Assembly: GCA_030429175.1 (NCBI GenBank)
Contig: JAUIDD010000005.1
Span: 1 to 64,000, forward strand
Direction: 5' to 3'
From: Gammaproteobacteria bacterium
GTDB lineage: Bacteria; Pseudomonadota; Gammaproteobacteria; Coxiellales; Coxiellaceae
DNA length: 64,000 bases
Under the pieces are notes generated by a model. It saw only the letters and a program-made list of their open reading frames with translations. It had not been told where the DNA came from and ran no database searches. A program made the position numbers and the translations under genes. How positions within the stretch are numbered: the stretch's first letter is position 1; the number at the start of each line of letters is the position of its first letter. Shown here one piece after another: positions 1-10,400 of this stretch.

Positions 1-120
1 AACCTGCGTCGTATATGGACAAAGATACTTATTTTTTACTTTAAAATTTTATCATTGATGCTCGGGTATATACGTTTGATGGAAGAAGCTCAGAAGAATT
101 GCTTCGTTATTCAGGGTTAA
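1..120 (+). mobile_element. IS5-like insertion sequence, 3' end only (copy 1)
   Basis: This is the last 39 codons and stop of an IS transposase read on the + strand. It is identical base for base to positions 48126-48245 (reverse strand) of the complete copy further right. The outer tip is the 15-bp terminal repeat TTAACCCTGAATAAC read in reverse (106-120), and the transposase stop codon TAA is the last three bases of the element. The rest of this copy lies left of the window; if it has the same length as the other copy, its far tip is about 1.36 kb outside. It directly abuts the cut end of a tetR gene. Confidence 0.95.
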
Positions 121-128
121 CTACTTAG
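121..128. repeat. 8-bp IS target-site duplication, first half
   Basis: CTACTTAG follows the IS tip. Its reverse complement CTAAGTAG lies immediately outside the opposite tip of the other IS copy at 49609-49616. The two 8-mers are the expected pair of target duplications from a single insertion into tetR, now separated and inverted relative to each other. Confidence 0.8.
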
Positions 129-524
129 TATCTTGACTAGCCAAGTTTGATTATCTTCAAAAAAAACACAAATTTCCTTCTGCAGGACGGGTGGTAATGT
201 TTCAGTATCACTTGCGAGCATGCCACATAAACATAATTTGTTATGATTTAATACATCTTCATAGAGAGATGCATAGTTACGAATAAGAGCTATCCATGTG
301 TTTTTGCTTGACTCAAATTCAGCTAAATGATGATTAAAGGTTTCTCGATATCGTTGAACTACAGCCACAACTAGTGTTGCCTTACTGGGGAAGTAATGAT
401 GGATGCTTGCTTTGCTTATACCTACTATTTTAGATAGATCTGCATAACTGAAGCCATTATAACCTCGCGACTGTATGATTTGCTGCGCTATATCGAGTAT
501 TTCATTTTTTTTAGCTGATCCCAT
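121..524 (-). pseudogene. TetR-family repressor, N-terminal part, interrupted by IS
   Basis: 134 codons of a TetR/AcrR repressor are present. An N-terminal helix-turn-helix (about residues 8-52; GFSYADLSKIVGISKASIHH then YFPSK) is typical of the family. Family members are about 190 residues, but this reading frame runs into the IS and stops at a TAA made by the IS tip. The missing C-terminal 52 residues are found at 49609-49773 on the + strand beside the other IS copy; removing the IS and one 8-bp duplication restores an open frame of 186 residues. The start codon at 522-524 has an AGGA-type ribosome site about 8 bases upstream. The truncated product keeps its DNA-binding domain but lacks most of its dimerisation and ligand domain, so it is probably non-functional. 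The natural target was probably the downstream SDR gene and itself. Confidence 0.93.
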
Positions 525-535
525 AATGACGCCAT

Positions 536-547
536 CCTACTAGTAGG
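536..547. promoter_or_regulatory. Candidate TetR operator, perfect 12-bp palindrome
   Basis: CCTACTAGTAGG is a perfect palindrome 12 bases upstream of the tetR start codon, overlapping its ribosome-binding region and followed by a further GTAGGTA. TetR-family repressors commonly bind palindromes in their own leader, so autoregulation is inferred; binding is not shown by the sequence. Confidence 0.5.
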
Positions 548-577
548 TAGGTATCGATGTCAGGTTAATTTCACAAC

Positions 578-604
578 TAACCTCAATTCTGGATCACTAT
601 TTAG
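578..604. repeat. Solo end of a MITE-like element
   Basis: TAACCTCAATTCTGGATCAC and the following bases closely match both 27-bp inverted ends of the element at 21673-21935. Only one end is present here, between tetR and the 3' end of waaA, so it may be a decayed or partial copy. Confidence 0.5.
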
Positions 605-605
605 A

Positions 606-1892
606 TTAACCCAAGGTCTGACCCTGGATTAGGGTGAGGAGTTTTGTAGTCGCACCTTGGTTTTGTTGATAGACCTGAAAGGCAGCAACGCCGGTGGTGT
701 GGCAGAGATCTTTATTATCGATAAGGTCAATTAAATATTTAGCCAGCTCGCTACTGTCATGGACGATGATTTGGCTATGTGCTTCGATCAGTAATTTGCT
801 AATTGTTTTAAAGTTACGGAGATGCGGGCCGGTGATAATTGGTTTAGCAAGTGCTGCAGGTTCCAGCATATTATGTCCGCCAGTATTGACTAGGCTGCCG
901 CCGACGAAAGCGATATCAGCTATGGCATAGAGAAGTAATAGCTCGCCAATCGTGTCACCGATTAATATATCTTTATTAAATAGTTCTGCTTGTTGATCGC
1001 TGCGATAACTGTAACTCAAATTTCGTGCTTCACATAGTTTGGCGATCGATGCTTTACGTTCGATATGGCGTGGTACTAATAATAAAAATGCATCGGGATG
1101 TTGTTCTTTAACTTTAAGGAATGCATCGAGTATGTGTGCTTCTTCCCCATTGCGCGTGCTGGCTGCGATGATGACGGGGTTGTCTTGTAGTTGCCATCGT
1201 TCACGTAATGCTTGTGCTTTAATCGAAATATCATCAGGAATGCTTTTATCAAATTTGATACTACCCGTGATGGTTAATTTTTGTGGATCAACTCCAAGCT
1301 CGAGATAATGGTCATAGTCACTTTGACTTTGACAGGCGATACATGTGATTTGATTCAACATATCACACGTAATATTACCGAGCCGCGCATAACCTTGCAT
1401 CGATTTTTCAGATAAACGTGCATTGGCAAGAATGGTTGGTATATTTTTTTGTTTGCATACAACTAATAGATTTGGCCAAATTTCAGTTTCCATGATAATG
1501 CACAGTTTGGGTTGGATACGTTTGATAAAACGTTTGATAAACCAGGGTGTGTCGTAAGGTAGATAACTATGTGATACATGATTTCCCAGTGTTTCGATCA
1601 CTTGTTTAGATCCAGTTGGTGTTGTGGTGGTGACATGGATATTGTATTGCGGATATTGTTTGATTAGCTTTTTAATAAATGGAATTGCTGCAATCGTCTC
1701 ACCGACGGAAACACTGTGAATCCAAATGCTTGGTATGCCGATTTTTTTGCTGCTGCCAAAACGCTCACTCCATCGACGTCGGTAATTGGGTTGTTTTCGA
1801 GAGCGAATTAGTAGGCGTAGTAATACAAACGGGATCGCTAAATAAAATAGTAATGTATAGCAGCGACGAACAGCCCGAGTAATGATATGCAT
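606..1892 (-). CDS. waaA: 3-deoxy-D-manno-octulosonic acid (Kdo) transferase
   Basis: WaaA (KdtA) transfers Kdo from CMP-Kdo to lipid IVA at the cytoplasmic face of the inner membrane, starting the lipopolysaccharide core. The 428-residue length is normal. An N-terminal hydrophobic anchor (about residues 11-30) is followed by the family's SVSVGE motif with the probable catalytic glutamate at residue 65. The C-terminal GT-B half has FVGGSL and GGHNMLEPAALAKP, the CMP-Kdo binding region. The stop codon lies just beyond a REP-like core (615-627) that encodes the last residues, so the C-terminus may have been altered by that repeat. The start of waaA lies 3 bases from the stop of the upstream MFS gene on the same strand, suggesting co-transcription. 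Confidence 0.95.
   Translation of the reverse strand: MHIITRAVRRCYTLLFYLAIPFVLLRLLIRSRKQPNYRRRWSERFGSSKKIGIPSIWIHSVSVGETIAAIPFIKKLIKQYPQYNIHVTTTTPTGSKQVIETLGNHVSHSYLPYDTPWFIKRFIKRIQPKLCIIMETEIWPNLLVVCKQKNIPTILANARLSEKSMQGYARLGNITCDMLNQITCIACQSQSDYDHYLELGVDPQKLTITGSIKFDKSIPDDISIKAQALRERWQLQDNPVIIAASTRNGEEAHILDAFLKVKEQHPDAFLLLVPRHIERKASIAKLCEARNLSYSYRSDQQAELFNKDILIGDTIGELLLLYAIADIAFVGGSLVNTGGHNMLEPAALAKPIITGPHLRNFKTISKLLIEAHSQIIVHDSSELAKYLIDLIDNKDLCHTTGVAAFQVYQQNQGATTKLLTLIQGQTLG
615..627. repeat. REP-like core GGTCTGACCCTGG (copy 1)
   Basis: An imperfect palindrome spanning the 3' end of waaA. The same 13 bases occur at 28903-28915 at the 3' end of the sensor kinase gene. In both cases the repeat supplies the last codons of the gene. 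Confidence 0.45.
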
Positions 1893-1895
1893 AGA

Positions 1896-3278
1896 TTAGG
1901 TTTTTGCATTTTCGACCAGACGATCAATACTCGCAGAAAGCTCTTCACTTTCGTTGGTTTTTTTCTTATAAGTTTCTTTGATAAAGAGCGATAAGATTAA
2001 CCCTAAGCAGAGACCTGCAGGTAATAATGATAATGACCAAACATAATCATGTGGGGTATAAAGGCGCAGCCCCGTTTTAGTTAGTGTGCCATGCCAGCCA
2101 TTGTTGAGCAGTTTACCAATGACAGGTTGCATCACAAAGCCGCCCATCATAATAACAAAATTTGCGAACGAAACGGCAGAACCAGCAATTTTTTTGTTCC
2201 AATTTTCTTTGGCAAGTGTAAAGCACAATGGGTGTGGGCCGCAACAGAGGCCAAATAAGAAGAGTAAGATAAAAATCATGGTTTCGGAGATGCCATGTGA
2301 GAAAATCAATATTGAGCTCACAAAAGTTGCGCCAAGCGTGCCGATGATGAGTGGGATTTTACGTGTACCAAATAAATCAGATAAAAAGCCAACAACAAAG
2401 CTTGAAATAATCCAGCCGGTTAGCATCATTGAGGCGCCTTCAGCCGCTTCAATAGCACCGAAGTGAGTCGTTGCTTCAAGGTAGGGAATCGCCCAAGCAT
2501 CTAAAAATACAGATGAGGGTAAATATAATAAGCAGCCAACGATGCCAATTAACCACATTTGGCTGTTACTCATGATTAGTTTTATATATTGCCATAGCTG
2601 ACTGTAAGACATCGGTGATGATTCTTCGAGGTCTTCGTTTTTAACGGTGTTTTTAGGTTTATCTTTAACGATGAATAAGATGATGACAAACAATACAATG
2701 CCAACATAAAGTGGTGTGCGCAGGGCTGCAGCATAGCCATGTTGTTGTAAGATGTGGGTAAAGCCAATTTCAGTAAAGCCAGCTGCTACCATGCCAAGAC
2801 CCGTCACAAAACCAGTCGCTGTAGCAAAATATTTACGTGGTAACCATAGTGTTGCAAGTTTTAAAGCAGTAACGTAGGCGAATGCAGCACCAAATCCAAC
2901 TAAGAAACGCCCCATCAGTGCAATGGTAAAATGATCAGTTAATGCAAATAATAAAATACCCAACATACTCATAATACAAGCAACGAGCAATGAGCGACGA
3001 GGGCCAATTTTATCGACAGACACACCAACGGGAATCTGCATTGGTGCATATGCAACATAATAGAAAACAGTCAACCAGCTGTAGCCCAGAGAATCTGTAT
3101 TAAAGTGCGCGAGTAATTCATTTTCCATAATATTGGGATAAACGCGTAGCAAATAGGCGAAACAATAGTATAGAATACCTGTCAGAAAAATAACGAAACC
3201 CAGGGTGGAGATACGCTCCCCTTTGGTCTTGCTTGCAGCTAGGCTATTGTTATATTGGCTTTGCGAAAATACGGTCAT
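1896..3278 (-). CDS. Major facilitator superfamily transporter
   Basis: A 460-residue inner-membrane protein with about 12 hydrophobic segments and a central loop (about residues 205-235) rich in charged residues, the usual 6+6 MFS layout. The loop between segments 2 and 3 carries VDKIGPRRS, matching MFS motif A (D-x-x-G-x-R/K). Similar MFS proteins of unknown substrate are common in Legionella and Coxiella; the substrate cannot be read from sequence. It lies just upstream of waaA on the same strand and is divergent from parE with about 107 bases between them. Confidence 0.85.
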   Translation of the reverse strand: MTVFSQSQYNNSLAASKTKGERISTLGFVIFLTGILYYCFAYLLRVYPNIMENELLAHFNTDSLGYSWLTVFYYVAYAPMQIPVGVSVDKIGPRRSLLVACIMSMLGILLFALTDHFTIALMGRFLVGFGAAFAYVTALKLATLWLPRKYFATATGFVTGLGMVAAGFTEIGFTHILQQHGYAAALRTPLYVGIVLFVIILFIVKDKPKNTVKNEDLEESSPMSYSQLWQYIKLIMSNSQMWLIGIVGCLLYLPSSVFLDAWAIPYLEATTHFGAIEAAEGASMMLTGWIISSFVVGFLSDLFGTRKIPLIIGTLGATFVSSILIFSHGISETMIFILLFLFGLCCGPHPLCFTLAKENWNKKIAGSAVSFANFVIMMGGFVMQPVIGKLLNNGWHGTLTKTGLRLYTPHDYVWSLSLLPAGLCLGLILSLFIKETYKKKTNESEELSASIDRLVENAKT

Positions 3279-3385
3279 ACTATAGTCCTCCTTTTGGGTT
3301 GCATAAGACTAAGGGAAGATGACCCATTTGGCAACCTCGTATTTTTCGTAGCTGCTGCAATGAACAAAATGTACAAGAGGCATTC

Positions 3386-5299
3386 ATGTCAGGAAAAAAA
3401 TCAGCTCAGTCAGAAGGTTCATACTCTTCTGAGGCAATTGAAGTCTTAAGTGGTCTCGAGCCGGTACAACGCCGTCCTGGAATGTACACTGATACGACCC
3501 GACCTAATCATTTGGGACATGAAGCGATTGATAACAGTGTTGACGAAGCGATTGCTGGCCATGCATCGACAATTGATGTGATTTTGCATAAAGATAACTC
3601 GTTGCAGGTGATCGATAATGGGCGTGGTATGCCGGTGGATGTCCATTCGAAGCACAAGATTTCAGGGGTTGAGCTGATTTTAACCCGTTTGCATGCGGGT
3701 GCGAAATTTTCCAATAAAAACTATGAGTTCTCCGGTGGCTTGCACGGTGTGGGTATTTCGGTGGTAAATGCGCTGTCGACTCAGCTCAAAGTGCAGGTTA
3801 AAAAAGGCGGTAAAGTCTACGAAATGGAATTTGCTCATGGTAAACCAAAAAGCAAATTAAAATCGACCGGCACCTGTGGTGCACGTCAAACGGGTACGGA
3901 TATTTGGTTTTCCCCTGATGTAAGTTATTTTGATCAAGCAAAATTTGATGTTAAAGAACTGTGTAATACCTTGCGTGCCAAAGCAGTATTGTGTCCTGGT
4001 TTGAGCGTGAGCTTCACCGATCAAAAAACTAATAAAACCCAGCGCTGGTATTACGAAGATGGTTTAAAAACTTATTTATTAGATCAAGTTGGTGGGCAAG
4101 AGTTATTACCTGCAGAACCTTTAATTGAGCATCACAAGAGCGCTTCTGAGCAAGTTGATTGGGCAGTAGTGTGGTTGCCTGAAGGCGGCGATATAGTCGG
4201 TGAAAGTTACGTTAACTTAGTCCCAACGTCTGTGGGCGGCACGCATGTCAATGGATTGCGCACAGGTTTGCTTGAGGCGATGCGTGAATTTTGTGATATT
4301 CATAAATTATTACCACGTGGTGTGAAGTTATCTGCAGAAGACTTATGGTCGCAGTGTAGTTATATCTTATCGCTTAAAATGCAAGAACCACAATTTGCAG
4401 GACAAACTAAAGAACGTTTAAGCTCGCGCCAGGCTTCGGCCTTCGTCAGTGGTGTGGTTAAAGATGCTTTTATTTTATGGTTAAACCATCATATCGATGA
4501 AGCTAATCAATTAGCTGAAATGGCAATTGCTAATGCGCAAAAACGGATGCGTCTTAGCAAAAAAGTTACGCGTAAAAAAATTACGACTGGCCCTGCATTA
4601 CCAGGTAAGCTTTCTGATTGTACTTCGACTGATGCAATGAACTGTGAAATATTTTTAGTGGAAGGAGATTCGGCAGGTGGTTCAGCAAAACAAGCACGCG
4701 ATCGACATTTCCAAGCAGTAATGCCACTGCGTGGTAAAATTTTAAATACGTGGGAAGTTGGTTCAGACCAAGTACTATCTTCGCAAGCAATTCATGATAT
4801 TGCAATTGCACTTGGTGTCGACCCTGCAAATGAAAATATTGAAGGCTTGCGTTATGGCAAAATTTGTATTCTTGCTGATGCTGATTCCGATGGCGCACAC
4901 ATTGCGACACTTTTATGTGCGTTGTTTATGCGCCACTTCGTTGATCTCGTTAAACAAGGTCATGTGTATGTCGCGATGCCACCGTTATATCGTATCGATG
5001 TTGGTAAACAAGTTTTTTATGCACTCGATAACTCTGAAAAACAAGGTATTCTTGATCGTATCGAAGCTGATAAAATCAAAGGTAAAGTGAATATCCAACG
5101 CTTTAAGGGCCTTGGTGAGATGAATCCGATTCAGTTGCGCGAAACCACTATGAATCCAGATACACGTCGTCTGGTGCAACTGCGCGTTGAAGGCAATGGT
5201 ATGAAATCCAATAAAGTGATGGATATGCTACTTAACAAAAAACGTGCTGCTGATCGTAAATCCTGGCTCGAGAAAAAAGGTGATCTGGCGCAGATCTAA
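3386..5299 (+). CDS. parE: DNA topoisomerase IV subunit B
   Basis: ParE is the ATPase subunit of topoisomerase IV, which with ParC decatenates daughter chromosomes. The 637 residues carry the GHKL ATPase motifs (EAIDNSVDEA, DNGRGMPVD, GGLHGVGISVVNALS), the transducer region, then the TOPRIM domain with EGDSAGGSAKQ and DADSDGAHI. The length fits ParE rather than GyrB, which is longer (about 800 residues). The ATG at 3386 gives the normal N-terminus. The stop is 11 bases from the stop of the convergent tspO gene, and no strong terminator is seen between them. parC is not in the window. Confidence 0.95.
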   Translation: MSGKKSAQSEGSYSSEAIEVLSGLEPVQRRPGMYTDTTRPNHLGHEAIDNSVDEAIAGHASTIDVILHKDNSLQVIDNGRGMPVDVHSKHKISGVELILTRLHAGAKFSNKNYEFSGGLHGVGISVVNALSTQLKVQVKKGGKVYEMEFAHGKPKSKLKSTGTCGARQTGTDIWFSPDVSYFDQAKFDVKELCNTLRAKAVLCPGLSVSFTDQKTNKTQRWYYEDGLKTYLLDQVGGQELLPAEPLIEHHKSASEQVDWAVVWLPEGGDIVGESYVNLVPTSVGGTHVNGLRTGLLEAMREFCDIHKLLPRGVKLSAEDLWSQCSYILSLKMQEPQFAGQTKERLSSRQASAFVSGVVKDAFILWLNHHIDEANQLAEMAIANAQKRMRLSKKVTRKKITTGPALPGKLSDCTSTDAMNCEIFLVEGDSAGGSAKQARDRHFQAVMPLRGKILNTWEVGSDQVLSSQAIHDIAIALGVDPANENIEGLRYGKICILADADSDGAHIATLLCALFMRHFVDLVKQGHVYVAMPPLYRIDVGKQVFYALDNSEKQGILDRIEADKIKGKVNIQRFKGLGEMNPIQLRETTMNPDTRRLVQLRVEGNGMKSNKVMDMLLNKKRAADRKSWLEKKGDLAQI

Positions 5300-5309
5300 C
5301 CTACCGGTG

Positions 5310-5783
5310 TTAGTTTAACTGCCAGAAATTATAGTTAAGGATCGCAGCAAAGATCACCCACGCAAAGTAAGGTACGAGCAATAGTGCTGCGAGTAGGCTT
5401 TTGCGCAAGGAGAAAATAATAGTTAAGAAGATAAATACGAGCAGTACGATAATATCAACAAAAGCCCAGTGGATTTCATGATAGCCGAAGAAGATGAACG
5501 ACCAGATAATGTTAAAGAATAGTTGTGCGATATAAAACATAAAAGCGATGACAGCTTCATTGCGTTTAGCCCATAATAGCCCACCACTAATACCGATCAT
5601 AATATAGAGCACCGTCCACACCGGCCCAAACACTGCGGATGGTGGGTTGAATGAGGGCTTGTTAAGATGGTCATACCATGTGTGAATATTTTCGCCGGTG
5701 ATCCAGCCGGCAAGTCCTGACAGCACTAAACAGATAATTACCCAAACGATGCAAGATAAAACGGTACGACGTGCTTGGGTCAT
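5310..5783 (-). CDS. tspO: TspO/MBR-family membrane protein
   Basis: A 157-residue inner-membrane protein with five hydrophobic helices, the family's size and topology. It carries the conserved region NPPSAVFGPVWTVLYIMIGI (about residues 45-64). TspO proteins bind porphyrins and are linked to photooxidative stress. The ATGA overlap with the phrB stop indicates translational coupling with the upstream photolyase gene, a pairing that makes sense for light or porphyrin damage. Confidence 0.9.
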   Translation of the reverse strand: MTQARRTVLSCIVWVIICLVLSGLAGWITGENIHTWYDHLNKPSFNPPSAVFGPVWTVLYIMIGISGGLLWAKRNEAVIAFMFYIAQLFFNIIWSFIFFGYHEIHWAFVDIIVLLVFIFLTIIFSLRKSLLAALLLVPYFAWVIFAAILNYNFWQLN

Positions 5784-7207
5784 TTCTTTAACTCCTTAAA
5801 AGCGGCGAGCACTTTGGCACGCATGGCACTATAATCTACGATGGGGACGGGATAGTTGCATTCCCGACGCAGTTCCAATGGTGGGTTGTGGATTTGTTTG
5901 TCAGTACAGTTTGCCAGCTCAGGGCAGTATTGTCTAATAAAGCTGCCTTTAGAATCGAAGCGTTCACTTTGGGTGGTGGGATTAAAGATACGAAAATAGG
6001 GTACAGCATCGCAGCCAGTTGACGCAGACCATTGCCAGCCGCCGTTGTTCGAAGCAAAATCACCATCGATTAGATGCCGCATAAAATAATCTTCACCCCA
6101 GCGCCAATTGATATAAAGTGTTTTAGTTAAAAACATCGCTGTCACCATACGTAAGCGATTATGCATCCAGCCGGTTTGTTTTAGTTGGCGCATGCCTGAA
6201 TCGACTAATGGAAAGCCAGTATTGCCATCACACCAGGATTGAAAGTTTTTTTGGTTTTGCGACCAGCGTAGTTGTTTGGTTTCAGGTTTAAAAGGCTCAC
6301 TCTTTACAACTTCAGGAAATAAAAATGCGAGTGCATAATAAAACTCACGCCAAATAAGTTCACTCAACCAACAGCTACCGCCTTTAGAAGTGATGCGACC
6401 AAGGGTTTGGGCATTAAAGCTATCACAAAGTGTGGTGATGCATTGGCGCGTTGATAATAATCCATTAGCTAAATAAGCTGAAATTTGACTGGTGCCATCA
6501 ATTGCAGGCATATCACGATCTTGCTCATAACGCATAACTTTATTTTCACAAAACACGCCAAGCCTTTTGTGTGCTTTGATTTCGCTTTCAGGCCAAGTAT
6601 CAACTTGATGTGGTGTGCGTTTAAAACCAGTGATTTTATCAGGAATTTGATCTGGTTTTATTGAGCAAGGCGCTTGTTTTTTAGGTTTTTTATGGTCAGT
6701 AAAGTATCTGTCGGGCGTGACGACTTTAAGCCAGTTACGCTTAAACGGTGTAAAGACTTTAAAAGGTGTGCCATCATGTTTCAAGGTCTCGTTTGGTGGC
6801 AGAATGGTAACATCATCATATTCAAAAAATTCAATATGATGCGCATTCAATTTTTGTTTAACCAGGTGGTCACGTCTAATTTCATCGACTAACAGTTCTT
6901 TGTTTACAAATACAGAACTAATGTTATGTTCGATACAAAATTTACTAAGTGTATCAGGTATTAAGGCAAACGATTTAACACTAATTATTTTAAGTGGAAT
7001 ATTTAGCGTGTTAAGCGCTATTGAAAGTATCTTAAGCTGACGTAAAATCAGATCAACTTTAGCATCGGACCAGCAATGCCGTTGCCAGGTATGATGAGCG
7101 ATAATGTAGAGTGCACTAAGGCTGCCGCCTTTATACTGGCTAGCCTCAAGAAGTGCGGTATTATCTTTTAACCTTAAGTCGTGTCGAAACCAAAAGCAGC
7201 GGTTCAT
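5780..7207 (-). CDS. phrB: Deoxyribodipyrimidine photolyase
   Basis: Repairs cyclobutane pyrimidine dimers using light. The 475-residue protein has an N-terminal alpha/beta antenna domain beginning FWFRHDLRLKDNTAL and a C-terminal FAD domain with WREFYY, DSGMRQLKQTGWMHNRLRM and a segment containing GDFASNNGGWQWSASTGCD and FRIFNP, the class I photolyase signature. Upstream of tspO in a two-gene operon; its start faces the promoter region of the large unknown gene at 7445. Confidence 0.95.
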   Translation of the reverse strand: MNRCFWFRHDLRLKDNTALLEASQYKGGSLSALYIIAHHTWQRHCWSDAKVDLILRQLKILSIALNTLNIPLKIISVKSFALIPDTLSKFCIEHNISSVFVNKELLVDEIRRDHLVKQKLNAHHIEFFEYDDVTILPPNETLKHDGTPFKVFTPFKRNWLKVVTPDRYFTDHKKPKKQAPCSIKPDQIPDKITGFKRTPHQVDTWPESEIKAHKRLGVFCENKVMRYEQDRDMPAIDGTSQISAYLANGLLSTRQCITTLCDSFNAQTLGRITSKGGSCWLSELIWREFYYALAFLFPEVVKSEPFKPETKQLRWSQNQKNFQSWCDGNTGFPLVDSGMRQLKQTGWMHNRLRMVTAMFLTKTLYINWRWGEDYFMRHLIDGDFASNNGGWQWSASTGCDAVPYFRIFNPTTQSERFDSKGSFIRQYCPELANCTDKQIHNPPLELRRECNYPVPIVDYSAMRAKVLAAFKELKK

Positions 7208-7354
7208 ATTTAATATCCTTTCATGCCAAATAGTGTCAAATTCGTTATTTTCTCAGTGCTAACTAACTGATTAAAAGAAATAAAAAAAAGAACGTTAAAT
7301 CTGACACCAAATAATACTATTTTAAGTATTTTTGGGTATAATTTTGCCTATAAA

Positions 7355-7369
7355 ATGGTATGATACCAT
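7355..7369. promoter_or_regulatory. Palindromic promoter element before the 1005-residue gene
   Basis: ATGGTATGATACCAT has perfect 6-bp arms around TGA and contains an extended -10 match (TGGTATGAT, TATGAT at 7359-7364). The -35 region is weak, which suggests activator dependence. The same TGGTATGAT occurs upstream of the peroxiredoxin gene at about 37141-37149. Confidence 0.35.
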
Positions 7370-7444
7370 GGAAAAGTACAGTAGAAATAGCTTTGGTCAG
7401 GGAGATCAGCGATTGAAATTAATAATTAACTCCCGGAGTGGTTT

Positions 7445-10400
7445 ATGAGCAGGCAAGAGAGTATGAGTATGCGACAAGGTCTTCAACAATTCTTCACAGA
7501 TTTAAAAACCTCTTATCATGATACCGGTCGTGAAGTGTTGCTTTTCGAACGCAGACTTAAAGATTTTGAGGCAGATAAGCCGAAGCAGGTATTAAGTAGT
7601 GATGCTAGGGCTGTGCTTGAAATGCTCTTTGAAGAGAAAGCAGACCAAGAAGCTTTTTTACGTAGTGTGGTTAACGCAGAGTTAAGGGAATCTTTTTTAG
7701 ACAGTGATGAGCGTTTTGACGCGATATTTGATGGTGTGATCGATCTTTTACGTGAAAATACTTTTAATCCTGATGAGTTTATATTTATGCTCTCTAGTTA
7801 CTTTGTTACGCCTCCTGATCAAGATATATTAAATAAAATGGTCAGTGTTATTGCGCCAGATTCTGGGCATGGTACATCAGGCAGTGATACTTCAGAAGAT
7901 TCTCTTGAGATAGGAGATAGAGAAGACTCTCTAATAGTGCCTGAAGTTGCGCCTGAAGAAGCAGTACCTGTTACAACTACATCAGAATGGGGTCCTGAAG
8001 AGGAAAGGATGAAGGGTATTGTGGCCAATCTGCACATAGCTTTAGTTCAATACAAAATAGATCATAAGGTTATTCAAAATCCAGTCTTTAGGTTTCTTCG
8101 CAATCTTTTTAAGTCTAAAAATAAAAAATATATTTCACAACAGCATTATACTAGGGTTAACAATTATATAGATCATTGTGATACATTTTTATTTAAAGAA
8201 GATGCTACTCTTGAAGAAAAAATTCAATCATTAGAACTGCTAAAGTCTACATTTGGAGAGGGGCTTAGCGATGCTGATATAGATATTGATGCATTTGAAA
8301 CTGAACAAAAAGCAAGGCTGCAGTCGCAAAAAGCTGACGTCCCTGAAGCTGAACAAAAAGTAGGATTACAGTTACAAAAAGCTGACGCCCCTCAGCTTGA
8401 TTTCAGTGCATTATTACGTTTGTTTGATGAGGCACAGCGCAAAGCGATCTTGAGTGCTGATCAGGTAATATTTAGACGTAATAATTCTGTGCTTGGTACG
8501 GTTGATATGGGCACCGGTAGTAAAGTAGAATCTTTGATTATTGACTTGGACAGATTAGCTCTTCCTGCACTTACTGCGCGCCCTGCACTTCCTGAAGAAG
8601 CACTCATGCTAACAACAGGAATGTTCTTACCAGAGTTTCCTGTCGAGGCGTTTATACGTGGACTTCAATCACGTGCGGCTAGTGCGGCACTTAATACTAA
8701 CGCACGTTTTGTTGAGGCGGCATCACAACAGGCTCAGCCTCAGCCAAAAGTTAAACATGTACATTTTAAAAATCATAACGAAACTCAGCAACTACAAGTA
8801 CAAGAGCTGGAAATATTTCCTTATAGTAGGTATGGCAAGCAGTTATCTATGCTCAAAAATTGTCTTGCTGATTATTTAGATTGCCAAAAGCAAGGTGAGA
8901 GTGCTGATGGCAGTTGGCATCTTTTTAAGACAAAAGATAGAAAATATTCTGTAACACCAGAACAAGAAAAAGTTGTTAAGATCATTACTGCTCTGATAGA
9001 GGCATATTGTAATGATGATGTTAGTTTAATAGATTGTGAAACGATTTTGAATTTGGTTTCAGATATGTGCGCTGAATATTGTACTACTCATAAAAAGGGA
9101 CTATTGTATCGTCAACTTTCTGAGTTTCTAGAGCAACACCCTCAAGCGCCTCAAGAGCAGCAGTTTGCTCGGCTCTCTTTATACTCAACTGTAGTGTTGA
9201 CCAACGCGTTAAAAGCACAAGGTATTCGTAAGCATAAAATACGTGATGTATATGATCAGATTGCCACACGCTTTGTATTGAGTGGTAAACATTTATCTGC
9301 AGCAGTAGAAGCGCTTGAGCAGCAACTTAATAACCCAGCACGGGTTGAGGCAGAGTCTAAAGCGGGTGATGCTAGAAATATTGCTTATCGTGCATATTAC
9401 AGTGCAAAGTTACAGTTAAATGCGTACCAAGATGCTCGATATGCTAAGAATGTGAGTGAGCAATATGCTGCCTGTGTTGAGCGTGATATGGCGCGTCAGA
9501 AACTTTTAAGCAAAAAATCCACTTCACACGCACGCAAAAAGTATATACAAAAGCACAAGCAAAAAATACAACTAGAAGATCAAGAGTTAGCTTCGGTAAC
9601 TGCAGCATATAAACTTTTATCAGAGTCGTACTATCCTTCAGCGCTGTTAGATGAAGAAGGTACTGAAGCTAAGCTAAAGGCTGCTTGTGTTGAAGCTAAA
9701 GCAGATTATCAAAGCAAAAATGCTGCGTATGAAGAGGTGGTTGCACATCGTGCTAAAATTTCTGCATATATTGATAGTGTTGCTACAGGTACAAGTAAAA
9801 AAGAAGTTAAGCCTGATCCAAAAGAACAACCAGTTGTTTCTGCAGCGACGAAGCGTCATGACCGTTTAGCACCTGTTAAACAAGTAGTGGTATCTAAAAC
9901 ATCAAAAATGTTGTTAGATGCGCAGGACTTCTTACAGGGAGTACGTGATAAAATGAAACAACGTCGAACGACTAAACAGCATTCACGTTTATCATTCTCT
10001 GGGTTGTTTGGGCATAAAGCTGCTGTTGAAAAGCCAATGAGCGCAGAAGAAATTAGCGTCAATGCGTTATATGCATTGGTTGCGACAATCAATATACAAA
10101 AAGGTTCTGAGCATAATCCACGAGAAAAGGTAGCTTTTCTAAAGACTGTGTTGTTCAACTACCGTTATTTACTTATAGATGGCAAGCAAGTCTTAGACTC
10201 AAAGCTGTTAGCATATTTAAAGTCCGATTCCATATGGGAAGCGCTTGAGTTAGAAATAGGGGGTTCTAGTTCTTTGTTACCTGACGTACCAAAAAAATAT
10301 GTGAAGCAGACATGGTGTTCTATAATGCAAGCTGCGGGTATTGAACCCAGTCAATGGCCAGAAGCTGTTACAGTATATCTTTTAACTTGTAATGAAGTTG

